Source: Pinibacter aurantiacus (GTDB taxonomy: Bacteria; Bacteroidota; Bacteroidia; Chitinophagales; Chitinophagaceae). From it: a DNA stretch of 64,000 bases. The stretch spans positions 594,294 through 658,293 of the forward strand of contig NZ_JAHSPG010000015.1 of the NCBI RefSeq assembly GCF_019130065.1, written 5' to 3'. The notes beneath the pieces were generated by a model. The model made no database searches. It was given only the letters and a program-made list of their open reading frames with translations, and was not told the origin of the DNA. The first letter of the stretch is position 1; every line of letters begins with the position of its first letter. The translations under genes were made by a program, and so were the position numbers. Below, piece by piece: positions 1-8,453 of this stretch.

Positions 1-2133
1 GAGCACAACGTGTTTGCCCACTTTTTCGCCAACGCCAATTGTTTTGTTGAACAATAAAAAATCTGTGAATGCGATTGCCGGTACCGATTTGTTTGTTTGT
101 ATGTTCGACGGGTCGAATAGATTGAAACCATTTGCACCGCCAAACATCAACTCTCCTTTTCTTGTTTTTAGTGCTGCGTTTTCATTGAACTCCCTGCCCT
201 GCAAACCATCCTGCTCGTCGAAGTTTTGGAAACGATACACATAGTCTTTTGTGCTGTTTCCGGATATGGATATTTTGCAAATGCCATTCCTTGTGCTTAT
301 CCATACATTGTGATTGTTGTCCTCGAGTATGTTCAAAATGTTGTTGTCCGGCAGACCATCGCTTACTCGTAAAATCTTCACAACTTTGCGATCGATATCG
401 AAGATGGTTATTCCCTCACTGCTTCCGGCCCATATCATTCCGCGACTATCCTGCAATAGCGTCATTACAAAATTGTTACTGAGGCTTGTGCCATTGTCAT
501 TGTGTGAGAGGTGAATAAATTTTGAGGCCTTATTGTCCAGCACATCAATGCCGGCATCTGTGCCGAACCAAATATTTCCGGCTTTGTCTTCAGTGATCGC
601 CGCGATGTAGTTGGTTTGAAGATAACCATCTGACTTGCGATGATGCGTAAATGTTTTTGTATTCCTGTCAAACAAATCGATGCCGTTTCCCAAGGTGCCG
701 ATCCAAAGCCGCTGCTTGCTGTCTTCATAAATTTCCCATATGCGATCGTCTGAAATGCTTGCAGGATCTGCTTCATTGTGCTTGTAGTGAATGAAATTTT
801 TTCCATCGAAACAATCCAACCCTCCATAATACGAGCCTATCCAAAGCTTTTGATCGTGATCGATCCAAAGGCTTACGATCACGTCATTGCCAATGGTGTT
901 TGTGTTTGAATTGCTGTGCGTATAGCGTATAAACTGATTTGTTTGCCTGTTGAAATAAATTAAGCCTCCGCCATTTGTTCCTATCCAGATATTGCCTTTA
1001 GCATCTTCAACAAAGCGGTTCACGTCGTCGTAACTCAGGCTTGTAGGATCTGAAGGCTGATGACGAAACAACGGAAACTTGATGATATTTTCCCTGTAAT
1101 AACTTACGCCCTGCTTGTAAGTGCCGGCCCAAATGATACCGCTGCTATCGCGATACACAGTGGTGATAGCATTTTGTGCGATGGTTTTGTCATCGTCTTC
1201 GTTATTGAGCAGGTAGCGAATGCTATTGTTCTCTTTGTTGTAAATGTTGATACCACCATGATCTGTACATATCCATATCAGCCCGTCACCATCCTGCGTC
1301 ACGCCATTGATGATGTTATTATTCAGTTGTGGCGAGGATTCTTTGCTGATGTGTGTGAGTTTATTTTGCGAAGGATTGAAATGAAACACTCCGTTTGACA
1401 CAGTTGTAACGTAACACCAGAGCTCATCCTGGGCATCTATAAAAATTTGAAAATCGCTGTTGCCTGAAAAGTATGGCACCAGCAAGGCATTGCGATAAAC
1501 GATTTTGTTTGTCTTGCCATCCATCTTTTCCATCACACCATTTCCATGAATGATCCAGAAATCGCCTGCAGCATTCTCTGCAAAAGCCGTTACATTGTTG
1601 TCGCATATTGTTGCCTCGTCGTTGCCGCTATGTGTGAAGTGAATGCTCTTTTCTGTTTTGCTATCATACTTGAAAAGCCCGGCTGTTGTATGAACAAACC
1701 AGTAATAGCCTTTTCTGTCTTTCTTTATATCATCAATTGCAGAATCAGGAATACCGATTTTGGCGAAATACAAACTCTCGTCTCTGCTAAAACTTTCTGT
1801 TTCCCTGTCGTAAAAATTGATATGGTCCCTGGCTTGCACCCAAACTTTATTGTCGGGCCCTTCCCAGATCTTAGAGATGATATCGTTGCCAATCGAAGTC
1901 GAATCACTGATGATATGCTTAAATACTTTGAATTTATAGCCATCATACCTGTTTAATCCTGAGGATGTGCCAAACCACATAAAACCTTTATCGTCACGTA
2001 ATATGCTATTGATCTGGTTGTTAGACAACCCATTGCGAATATCTATCCGGGAAAAACGATACTGTGTTCCCTGCGAAAACAGGTCGCAGCAAAAAAATAT
2101 TTGCAGTATTAATATGACAGACAAGCACCTCAT
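1..2133 (-). CDS. Hybrid two-component propeller sensor, N-terminal part (runs off left edge)
   Basis: An uninterrupted leftward frame of 711 codons starts at 2133 and has no stop before base 1, so only the N-terminus is present. It opens with a signal peptide (MRCLSVILILQIFFCCDLFSQ) followed by about a dozen two-component-regulator propeller blades, for example WFGTSSGLNRYDGY near residue 50, WIGTNGGG, WIGTLGNGIDLF and WFGTDAG. Around residue 675 it reaches FDPSNI and AIAFTDFLLFNK, the stretch that normally precedes the Y_Y_Y domain in this family. Family knowledge predicts that the missing part holds Y_Y_Y, a membrane helix, a histidine kinase and probably receiver and AraC domains; that is inference. 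The propeller would sense a ligand, often a glycan fragment, in the periplasm. The gene it controls is not visible. Confidence 0.9.
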   Translation of the reverse strand, partial: MRCLSVILILQIFFCCDLFSQGTQYRFSRIDIRNGLSNNQINSILRDDKGFMWFGTSSGLNRYDGYKFKVFKHIISDSTSIGNDIISKIWEGPDNKVWVQARDHINFYDRETESFSRDESLYFAKIGIPDSAIDDIKKDRKGYYWFVHTTAGLFKYDSKTEKSIHFTHSGNDEATICDNNVTAFAENAAGDFWIIHGNGVMEKMDGKTNKIVYRNALLVPYFSGNSDFQIFIDAQDELWCYVTTVSNGVFHFNPSQNKLTHISKESSPQLNNNIINGVTQDGDGLIWICTDHGGINIYNKENNSIRYLLNNEDDDKTIAQNAITTVYRDSSGIIWAGTYKQGVSYYRENIIKFPLFRHQPSDPTSLSYDDVNRFVEDAKGNIWIGTNGGGLIYFNRQTNQFIRYTHSNSNTNTIGNDVIVSLWIDHDQKLWIGSYYGGLDCFDGKNFIHYKHNEADPASISDDRIWEIYEDSKQRLWIGTLGNGIDLFDRNTKTFTHHRKSDGYLQTNYIAAITEDKAGNIWFGTDAGIDVLDNKASKFIHLSHNDNGTSLSNNFVMTLLQDSRGMIWAGSSEGITIFDIDRKVVKILRVSDGLPDNNILNILEDNNHNVWISTRNGICKISISGNSTKDYVYRFQNFDEQDGLQGREFNENAALKTRKGELMFGGANGFNLFDPSNIQTNKSVPAIAFTDFLLFNKTIGVGEKVGKHVVL

Positions 2134-2220
2134 AGCAGTGAAAAACAGTTAAGCAAAGTAAGGGTAATAATTGAATTATCGATTATTGAATTATTGATGT
2201 TACTAACAGTTGTTGAGGTT

Positions 2221-2655
2221 TCAGCCGTTAATTCTTACAAATCCAAACTTGCTTATAAATTCATTTACTTCATCGTCAAATGACTTTGACGCGTGGTGCC
2301 GCTCCTGATTGTGAATATATCGCACGACAGCCGGCACGATCGACTCACTAACTGACACAGCAAAATAATCATCTTGCCAATCAAAACCACCATTTACTAT
2401 TCGATTTTGATTTATCCAATGAGAAGAGCCGCCTTTTATAAACTGAGCAACCTCCGCGATTGTTTGTCCATTACCAAGTGAGATCAAACAGTGTAAATGA
2501 TCCAAATACCCATTGATCGCTCTCAAATAAATTCCCTTTTCTTTACAATTTTGCATTATCTGCAAACAAAGATACCGCCGAACATCTGCTGTTAATATTG
2601 GCTCCCTTCTTTTAGTGGCCCATACGAGATGCACCCATATTCTTACGTATGACAT
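2221..2655 (-). CDS. IS200/RAYT-type HUH single-strand transposase
   Basis: A 144-residue Y1 transposase of the TnpA_REP/IS200-like family. The HUH metal-binding motif is at residues 53-55 (DHLHCL) and the probable catalytic tyrosine is Y113 (VRYIHNQERHH). The N-terminus VWATKRREPIL is typical of the family, and the length is normal, so the gene appears intact. These enzymes cut and join single-stranded DNA at hairpins; the RAYT branch is domesticated and associated with dispersed palindromes. No tnpB gene is adjacent, which fits RAYT or a solo IS200 better than a full IS605 element. It is read leftwards and lies inside a pair of inverted arms. Which palindromes it processes cannot be told from one locus. 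Confidence 0.85.
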   Translation of the reverse strand: MSYVRIWVHLVWATKRREPILTADVRRYLCLQIMQNCKEKGIYLRAINGYLDHLHCLISLGNGQTIAEVAQFIKGGSSHWINQNRIVNGGFDWQDDYFAVSVSESIVPAVVRYIHNQERHHASKSFDDEVNEFISKFGFVRING

Positions 2656-2875
2656 AATAAAAACTTAATGAGTGATTTGAAAAAGGAAAATATTTTGGAG
2701 GAGACTGATGGGACTAGAACGTATTTACAATTATACTCATTTTCTGTTAGCTAAAGCAAACAGCTATGAATTAGGTGCGATTTGCTTTACAAATATTACA
2801 CTACCTGAAACGCAGTCAATCTTGGACAACAAGCAAAGCTCACGCAAAATAAAATCGGTCTCACTTAATTCACTG

Positions 2876-2895
2876 CCGTTCGTTTCAACGAACGG
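2876..2895. repeat. 9-bp palindrome near the transposase
   Basis: CCGTTCGTT and AACGAACGG are separated by two bases. The palindrome lies about 220 bp upstream of the HUH transposase start and inside the same arm-bounded element. REP-like palindromes next to such transposases are usual substrates; I did not see a second copy in the window. Confidence 0.4.
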
Positions 2896-2900
2896 ACAAT

Positions 2901-2928
2901 AAAAAAAGGCTGAATCTCTTCAGCCTTT
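2901..2928 (-). terminator. Rho-independent terminator of the LysM gene
   Basis: AAAGGCTGAA and TTCAGCCTTT form a 10-bp stem with a 4-nt loop, followed on the minus strand by a run of seven T. It lies about 30 nt after the LysM stop codon. Confidence 0.8.
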
Positions 2929-2958
2929 CAATTATTCAATAATTCAGTTATTCAATTA

Positions 2959-3975
2959 TTAATACGCAATCGCAGCGCTGAATTTATTCTCACCTGCACC
3001 AAGTTCAGCTGCCGCAGCATTGCTGATGCGGATGGCGAGGCCGCTGTTTTCTTTTATGTCAGCAAGATTGCCGAGCACTTTCGCGTATACAATTTTGTTG
3101 TTGGATGTATTGCTCACTTTAACGATTGTACCAACGGGCACATTGTTCATTAAAACATAGTATTTGCCGTCGCTCCAGCCACTGGTGCTACGGAAAATAG
3201 CTGCAGAGCCGGAAGAACTTTTACCACCGTTGTCAAATTGAGATTTAAAATATCCTCCTTTGAAATCAACATTAGAAGGAGTTTCTGTGGATGCAACCGT
3301 AACAGGTTTGTTTTCTGTAACTGTTACAGGAGCAGTCTTTTCAACAACAGGTTCAGGCTTTTTCTCTTCAGTTTTCGTTACTCCTGATTGTTGTGCTGCG
3401 GTTGTTGTTGCTGCTACCGTGCCGGTTGAACCTTGAGTAGTGGCGGGTTTTGTTTCAACTACTGTCGCGGTTTCCGTCTTGATGGTTGCTGATCCTTTAG
3501 AAGCCAATGCACTCTGACCAGGCTTCACTTTCAGGTATCCTACTACCAGTTTCATTCCTGCCTTCAGCTGATCATTTGTAATGCCATTCCATTTTTCAAT
3601 ATATGCGGTAGGAACTTTATTGTAATTGGTGCTTATGCGATACATCCATTCTTTTTCCGCCACGACATGATAGACAGGAACAAACACCTCATCACTTGCT
3701 TTCTGGCCATCCTGTGAAAAATTTGCGGCAGTAAGCGGAATTTTTATTTGTTCGCCAATGCTCAATGCTTTATCCATTGAGGCACTGTTAAAAGGTGCAA
3801 TTTCTTTCGGGCTGATGTTATACAACCTGCCAATGCTGTACCAGTTTTCTTTCGCCACTACTGTATGTTCCACATATAAACTAGGCGAGGTGCCTCCAAC
3901 CATCAAATCACCAGATTGAGCAAAAGAGGCTCCGGATATTAGAATCAAAAGGAATACGTTCAGAAAAAACCTCAT
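2959..3975 (-). CDS. Secreted LysM protein with C-terminal RlpA-like DPBB domain
   Basis: A 338-residue exported protein. I chose the start at 3975 because it places the signal peptide MRFFLNVFLLILISGASFAQ at the N-terminus; an upstream in-frame start at 4041 only adds 22 poorly conserved residues. Two LysM modules follow (roughly residues 35-82 and 105-153), then a low-complexity linker rich in T, V, E and P. The C-terminal 80 residues (VPVGTIVKVSNTSNNK, AIRISNAAAAELGAG) resemble the double-psi beta-barrel of RlpA. LysM binds peptidoglycan, so the protein probably acts at the cell wall; hydrolytic activity is not shown. The stop codon at 2959-2961 falls inside the right arm of the neighbouring element. 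Confidence 0.85.
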   Translation of the reverse strand: MRFFLNVFLLILISGASFAQSGDLMVGGTSPSLYVEHTVVAKENWYSIGRLYNISPKEIAPFNSASMDKALSIGEQIKIPLTAANFSQDGQKASDEVFVPVYHVVAEKEWMYRISTNYNKVPTAYIEKWNGITNDQLKAGMKLVVGYLKVKPGQSALASKGSATIKTETATVVETKPATTQGSTGTVAATTTAAQQSGVTKTEEKKPEPVVEKTAPVTVTENKPVTVASTETPSNVDFKGGYFKSQFDNGGKSSSGSAAIFRSTSGWSDGKYYVLMNNVPVGTIVKVSNTSNNKIVYAKVLGNLADIKENSGLAIRISNAAAAELGAGENKFSAAIAY

Positions 3976-4050
3976 GTTATAGTTGTTTAAACCGTGCAAA
4001 TATGAATAATCTTTGTGAACATCGTACAAATTAAGCACCAATTTTATGGC

Positions 4051-5421
4051 TCACTTCAAAATTCTCCACTCTTTTGGATAATAATTATTTAATCGGTTCG
4101 GCAATAGTTTTATAAAGCCCAGATTTCTGCTTTTGTATTGCAAAACGGTCCAACCTTTGCCATTGGAATCAAGCTTGAAATCAGACTTTCGCAGATATTG
4201 CAGCGCTTCTTCTAGTGTAACGTCAATTACAGGAATATTATTACTTAATAAATTGCTAACTGCAAGTGAATGTTCAGGTATTAATTCTTTTGGCGTGATT
4301 TGCCCTAAAGCAACACCAGCCTGCTTAATATATAGTGATTGCTGCAACAGGTCGATATCCTGTACAAACCGCGCGGGAAGTGCCAATGCCAGTTCCTTCC
4401 ATTTTAAAATAGAAATTCCCACGTCTTCCCTGATCCATTTTTCAGCAATGGCGATGTCATTCTTTGATAATTTTTCGAGTTTTGATTTTTTTGGAAACGC
4501 TACTTCGCCGCACTCACTTTCCTGTTTTTCCATGCAGGCTATAAAGAAGCCTTCGCCCTTTACTTTGTCCGGATAAAATCTGTACCCGTACGCCTTATTC
4601 TTGTCACTCAAGGCTTCAACAATGTTCCATTCTGGTTCGGTTGACAACCGCAAACTTTTCATGTTGAATTCGTCGATCATCCAGTCCGCAATTGCTTCAT
4701 CTTCATCTTTAGAATAGGAGCAGGTGGAATAAATTAAGATGCCTCCTTGCTTTAGCGCGGGCAACACATCGGCTATGATCCTTTGCTGTCGCTGGCTGCA
4801 GAGTTGTACATTGGCTTCGCTCCACTCTCCTATTGCATCGGCATCGCGGCGAAACAACCCGCTACCACTGCATGGTGCATCTATTACGATGATGTCGAAA
4901 TAATTTTCCAGCTTCGCAAAATCTTTGGGATCGTTGTTGGTAACCACCACATTTTCTGCGCCCCATTTCGTAATGCTTTCCGCGAGAATGTTGGCTCTCG
5001 TTTTTATTACTTCATTGGTAATAAGTAAACTTTCATTTGAAATAACGGACTGTATCAAAGTAGATTTGCCGCCGGGTGCCGCGCAAAGGTCTAATACTTT
5101 TAATGATTGCGACATATCTGCCGTTTGTCGCAGGGCTTGTTCTAAAAACATACTGGACGCTTCCTGTACGTAGTAAGCGCCTGCGTGCAACAGCGGGTCC
5201 AACGTGAATGAAGGTCTTTGCTTTAAATAGTAGCCATTAGATGTCCACGGAATTTTCGATTCCACTTCAAAACTATGTTCGTAAACATCGAATGCTTTCG
5301 TGGGATTTATTCTTACCGAAGTGATCTGTTGGCCGGATGTATGCATTTGGATAAATGCTTGCTCATCGTAACCTGGCAAACCTTTGAGGGATGATAGCAA
5401 TGCTGTGGGTAATGTTGACAC
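4051..5421 (-). CDS. RsmF/RsmB-like rRNA (cytosine-C5) methyltransferase
   Basis: A 456-residue class I SAM-dependent methyltransferase of the NOL1/NOP2/Sun group. Motif I is DLCAAPGGKS (residues 111-120). The two family cysteines are present: C184 in DAPCSGSG, and C224 in STCSYS, the catalytic nucleophile in this family. An N-terminal RNA-binding region and a C-terminal PUA-like domain match RsmF in length and order, so 16S rRNA m5C is the likely product. The start is GTG at 5421: no ATG lies between it and the in-frame stop 12 nt upstream, and a TACCTTTG -7 element on the minus strand (5440-5447) would start transcription just before it. It is separated by 75 nt from the LysM start and may be cotranscribed with it. 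Confidence 0.9.
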   Translation of the reverse strand: MSTLPTALLSSLKGLPGYDEQAFIQMHTSGQQITSVRINPTKAFDVYEHSFEVESKIPWTSNGYYLKQRPSFTLDPLLHAGAYYVQEASSMFLEQALRQTADMSQSLKVLDLCAAPGGKSTLIQSVISNESLLITNEVIKTRANILAESITKWGAENVVVTNNDPKDFAKLENYFDIIVIDAPCSGSGLFRRDADAIGEWSEANVQLCSQRQQRIIADVLPALKQGGILIYSTCSYSKDEDEAIADWMIDEFNMKSLRLSTEPEWNIVEALSDKNKAYGYRFYPDKVKGEGFFIACMEKQESECGEVAFPKKSKLEKLSKNDIAIAEKWIREDVGISILKWKELALALPARFVQDIDLLQQSLYIKQAGVALGQITPKELIPEHSLAVSNLLSNNIPVIDVTLEEALQYLRKSDFKLDSNGKGWTVLQYKSRNLGFIKLLPNRLNNYYPKEWRILK

Positions 5422-5481
5422 CTGAATGTTTTAGTGCGTCAAAGGTAGGGCATTTCAGGATGTACGATGTGCGAGGGGTAA

Positions 5482-5576
5482 GCGCAAAGGGAGCAAAGGT
5501 TTTATAGATATTTTAAGGTCAGGATGAAGAAAATCTGCCTTCGTTATCTTTGCGCAACCTTTGTGTTCTTTGCGGT
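5482..5576. repeat. CGCAAAG-type unit-repeat hairpin
   Basis: The left arm GCGCAAAGGGAGCAAAGG (5482-5499) faces CTTTGCGCAACCTTTGTG (5549-5566) with a related unit up to 5576. The arms match imperfectly across a 49-nt loop. It is the same unit family as the perfect 24-bp inverted repeat at 17475-17654. Confidence 0.6.
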
Positions 5577-5592
5577 TAAAAAGCACCAAAAC

Positions 5593-5618
5593 AAAAAACC
5601 GGCTCCAAAAGAAGCCGG
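5593..5618 (-). terminator. Rho-independent terminator, minus strand
   Basis: CCGGCT (5599-5604) and AGCCGG (5613-5618) enclose an 8-nt loop; on the minus strand the stem is followed by six T and then more T. It lies downstream of the candidate ncRNA at 5651-5830 and far from any coding stop, so it serves a non-coding or read-through transcript. Confidence 0.6.
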
Positions 5619-5650
5619 CTTCATTATGCTAAAAACTAAAAAACTCTGTG

Positions 5651-5830
5651 TAAAAAAAAGGGCCCTCTGTAGAAACAGCTGACCTCTAACGATTGCTTGC
5701 CATATGAAAAATTCGTAAAAATCTCTTTTGTTAGTGTAGCAGCCTTTTTGCTTTTTCTCTGCTACTGTGTCCGGAATCTTCTTCTTTTTTCTTTCTCTTC
5801 AACCCCTTTCGTTCCGTTCACAATGTAAAA
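5651..5830 (-). ncRNA. Candidate structured ncRNA in a 732-nt gene-free region
   Basis: No convincing ORF exists between 5422 and 6153. On the minus strand the segment shows a hairpin GTAGCAG/CTGCTAC (5736-5765), a second pairing GTTAG/CTAAC (5730-5734 with 5685-5689), and a terminator-like stem (AGGTC, CTGT/ACAG, GGCC) at about 5659-5682 followed by eight T (5658-5651). The length of about 180 nt would suit a housekeeping RNA such as 6S, but I do not recognise conserved 6S, SRP, tmRNA or RNase P motifs. No consensus promoter was found upstream. The remainder, 5831-6062, holds nothing I recognise. Confidence 0.3.
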
Positions 5831-6062
5831 GTAGCACGCGGGGGAAGAATTTCTAAACCAAGTTTTTCCCAGGTTCATGATGCCAAAACGGGATCACCAA
5901 TATCAAAATCCACTCCCACAAAGGATTTTATGACAAAAGTCATATGAAGCCCAACGAAAATCAGATGGACTATTTTCTTGAAAAATGTGATCTAAAAGTG
6001 AAATAACCCATCATTTGTCGCCCACAAAAGGCCACGGAGTAACCGGATTGCATCTATCAATC

Positions 6063-6107
6063 TAAAAAAAAGACCATTGATAAAAGATAGAAATCTTGCA
6101 TCAATGG
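6063..6107 (-). terminator. Strong terminator closing the alpha-glucan locus
   Basis: CCATTGAT (6074-6081) pairs with ATCAATGG (6100-6107), with an inner AAGAT/ATCTT stem, and is followed on the minus strand by a run of eight T. It lies about 50 nt after the GH97 stop and marks the end of the SusCD transcription unit. Confidence 0.85.
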
Positions 6108-6153
6108 CGTTTTAAGAGTGTTAACAGCTTTAACATCTTGTACGAATCAACTA

Positions 6154-8271
6154 TTAGTTACCTGGCATAATACTTATTGCAGCGCCGCCACCCGGGGCGA
6201 GTTTTAGGTTTAGTTTGGTTTTAGCATCTACTTTCAGCTTTTGTATCTTATATGATTCAGGGTTGTCTTTCCAATCTGCCTTATCTCCGTCGGCGTAAAC
6301 AACGGCTATGTATTTTTTCCCTTTATCGAGGAAGTCAAGTGGGATGTTTGTGGTTCTTGCGTTTTCATCTGTAATCGCTCCAATGAACCAATTGTCCTTT
6401 CCCTTTTCTTTGCGAGCTATGGTGATGTAATCTCCTGGTTCAGCTTCTAAAATTTTGCTGTCATCCCAATCTACGGGAACATCTTTTATGAACTGGAACG
6501 CATCAGGTTTTGCTTCATAGTTTTCCAACAAATCAGAAACCATTTGCACCGGACTGTACATCGTAATATAGAGCGCCATTTGCTTTACCAGCGTTGTGTG
6601 CACCTGCCTTGTAGGATCTTCGGGAGAATAATTTTTTAGTTTAAAAATGCCCGGCGTGTAATCCATAGGGCCGCCCATGAGCCGGGTAAACGGCATAATG
6701 GTTTCGTGCTCCGGCGAATTTCCTTTGCTGAACGCGTTGTATTCGTTACCACGACCGGCTTCGCACGCGAGCCAGTTAGGATAAGTGCGCTGCATGCCTG
6801 TGGGCCTCGGAGGCTCGTGCATATCAACCATTACCTTGTACTCTACTCCCTTTTTGGCTACACGCTCGTAATGATTCACCATCCATTGACCATCGTGATG
6901 TTCGCCGCGTGGAATTATTTTTCCTACATATCCTGTTTTTACAGAAGTGTAGCCGAATTTATTCATGAAGCGAAACGCCGTATCCATCTGCCTTTCATAG
7001 TTTGTAGCAGAACCAGACGTTTCGTTGTGCATGATCATCTTTACATTTTTCGAAGCGGCATAGGCTGTAATTTCTTTTAAATTAAAATCAGGGTACGGTG
7101 TTACAAAATCAAAAACATCTTCTTTCCAGTTGCCGAACCAGTCTTCCCATCCTGTGTTCCATCCTTCTACCAACACGCCACCAATACCATTTTTCGCAGC
7201 AAAGTCAATGTACCGCTTTACGTTTTCGGTGGTGGCGCCATGTTTGCCGTTAGGAATTAATTTACCATTAGCATCGGTACTATCTGCATATTCGGAATAT
7301 CGCCATGTGCTTTTGCCGATCTGCATTTCCCACCACACACCCACAAACTTCATCGGCTTGATCCATGATGGATCCTGGATTACAGAGGGTTCATTGAGGT
7401 TGAGAATAAGTCTTGATGCTAAAATATGTGTGGCTTTGTCGCTTACAATAATTGTGCGCCATGGCGTTTTGAATGGCGCATGCAGAAACGCTTTGCTGCC
7501 AACTGCATCAGGAACAAGGCTGGAAGACAAACTGCTTGCGCTTCTGTCAACATGTAATTGCATTGCGGGATAACCAGATAGCGCCGCTTCATGAATGTTG
7601 ATGTACAACCCGTCATTTGTTTTCATCATCAAGGGTGTCTGCACCGCATATTGATCGGGGGCTACACGAACGGCAATATCTGTTGCTGTTGCGGCAAGCT
7701 TCCATGCATCTACTTCACTAAGTTTTGAAGTGGTGTATGGATACTCATTCGTGTCGTAATCTCCGGGTATCCAAAAAGCTTTATGATCGCCTGTTAAATT
7801 GAAATGTGTGAATTCATCGGTGACGATAAAATATTTGAGAGCTGCCTGATTTGGAAAAACGTAACGAAACCCTACGCCATCTGCAAACACTCTGAAAACA
7901 ATATCAAGGTACCTGCTGGCTACTCCTTTGTGCTTCAGGTGCACGGTGAGTTCTTCGTAGTTGTTCCGTATCTGATTCACCTCGCCCCACACAGGCTTCC
8001 AGGTTTCATCGACGGTTTTCTTTTCACTGCCCAGCAATTCAAAGTCTTTGTAGAATGTACTGTCGTCACTCAATGCGAAACCAAGAGCGGATGGTTTTAC
8101 AATTTGCTTCTGATTAAAATAAACTGCATAGTTGGGCGTTCCGGATCTATCAAGTACGAATTCCAGTTTCAATCTTTCCATCCCGGCATTTAGCGTGGTT
8201 GCTTCCTGAGCCATTGATCTTTGCAAAAAAGCAATGCACAAAAAGAAAACACAAGTCTTCATTAATCGCAT
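6154..8271 (-). CDS. GH97 alpha-glucosidase, SusB-type
   Basis: A 705-residue periplasmic glycoside hydrolase family 97 enzyme with an N-terminal signal peptide ending SMAQ. The order is N-terminal beta-sandwich (about 25-300), TIM barrel from KFVGVWWEM (about 308) to 560, and a C-terminal beta-domain. Glutamates E417 (HNETSG), E486 (MHEPPRPTG), E504 and E510 (CEAGRGNEY) have the same spacing (69, 18 and 6 residues) as E439, E508, E526 and E532 of Bacteroides SusB, as I recall that numbering. This indicates the inverting, calcium-dependent type, not the retaining alpha-galactosidase type. It is the last gene of the SusCD locus and should release glucose from alpha-glucan oligosaccharides. An ATG three codons in (MKTCVFF) is an equally good start. 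Confidence 0.92.
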   Translation of the reverse strand: MRLMKTCVFFLCIAFLQRSMAQEATTLNAGMERLKLEFVLDRSGTPNYAVYFNQKQIVKPSALGFALSDDSTFYKDFELLGSEKKTVDETWKPVWGEVNQIRNNYEELTVHLKHKGVASRYLDIVFRVFADGVGFRYVFPNQAALKYFIVTDEFTHFNLTGDHKAFWIPGDYDTNEYPYTTSKLSEVDAWKLAATATDIAVRVAPDQYAVQTPLMMKTNDGLYINIHEAALSGYPAMQLHVDRSASSLSSSLVPDAVGSKAFLHAPFKTPWRTIIVSDKATHILASRLILNLNEPSVIQDPSWIKPMKFVGVWWEMQIGKSTWRYSEYADSTDANGKLIPNGKHGATTENVKRYIDFAAKNGIGGVLVEGWNTGWEDWFGNWKEDVFDFVTPYPDFNLKEITAYAASKNVKMIMHNETSGSATNYERQMDTAFRFMNKFGYTSVKTGYVGKIIPRGEHHDGQWMVNHYERVAKKGVEYKVMVDMHEPPRPTGMQRTYPNWLACEAGRGNEYNAFSKGNSPEHETIMPFTRLMGGPMDYTPGIFKLKNYSPEDPTRQVHTTLVKQMALYITMYSPVQMVSDLLENYEAKPDAFQFIKDVPVDWDDSKILEAEPGDYITIARKEKGKDNWFIGAITDENARTTNIPLDFLDKGKKYIAVVYADGDKADWKDNPESYKIQKLKVDAKTKLNLKLAPGGGAAISIMPGN

Positions 8272-8303
8272 ATCTGTTTTATTTATTCAATCATTCTTTT
8301 TTT

Positions 8304-8410
8304 GCCACAGAGGGCACTGAGGAACAGAGGATTTTGAGAGCACTCTTCGCTATTCAGCTCATGTAATTTACTATTCATCATTTCATTCATTTCTCTGTGT
8401 TCTCTGTGGC
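8304..8410. repeat. CACAGAGG-type hairpin between two locus genes
   Basis: The arm starting GCCACAGAGGGCACTGAG (8304-8330) is complementary, with one insertion, to TCTCTGTGTTCTCTGTGGC (8392-8410). It sits inside the operon between the GH71-like and GH97 genes, so it cannot act as a complete terminator. Confidence 0.6.
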
Positions 8411-8425
8411 ATATATTGTTTTGCG

Positions 8426-8450
8426 GAGACGCGACATGTCGCGTCTCTAC
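8426..8450. repeat. GTAGAGAC-type perfect palindrome
   Basis: A 22-bp perfect palindrome (8426-8447) with half-site GAGACGCGACA, extended by TAC on one side. It ends four bases from the stop codon of the GH71-like gene. A relative with a different core lies at 30696-30724. Confidence 0.75.
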
Positions 8451-8453
8451 GGG

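Larger units (their letters stand above)
2165..2961. mobile_element. HUH-transposase element bracketed by inverted unit-repeat arms
   Basis: A 35-nt arm at 2165-2199 (starting TAATAATTGAAT) and its imperfect reverse complement at 2927-2961 enclose the transposase gene at 2221-2655. The outer 12 nt of the two arms are identical in inverted orientation; the rest match well with one gap. The units (TGAATAAT/TGAATAAC) are the same kind as those in the small transposase-free hairpins at 20796, 22094, 24657 and 30179. The right arm supplies the stop codon of the LysM gene. The element fills the whole gap between two leftward genes. That it is the autonomous parent of the small hairpins is inference. 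Confidence 0.5.

Noticed and set aside
2708..2902. A 64-codon ORF between the transposase and the right arm
   Set aside because: It overlaps the CCGTTCGTT palindrome at its 3' end, shows no domain or signal, and lies antisense in an AT-rich stretch of a mobile element.
5651..5830. 6S, SRP, tmRNA or RNase P RNA
   Set aside because: The characteristic conserved motifs of those RNAs were not seen, so only an unassigned ncRNA is claimed.
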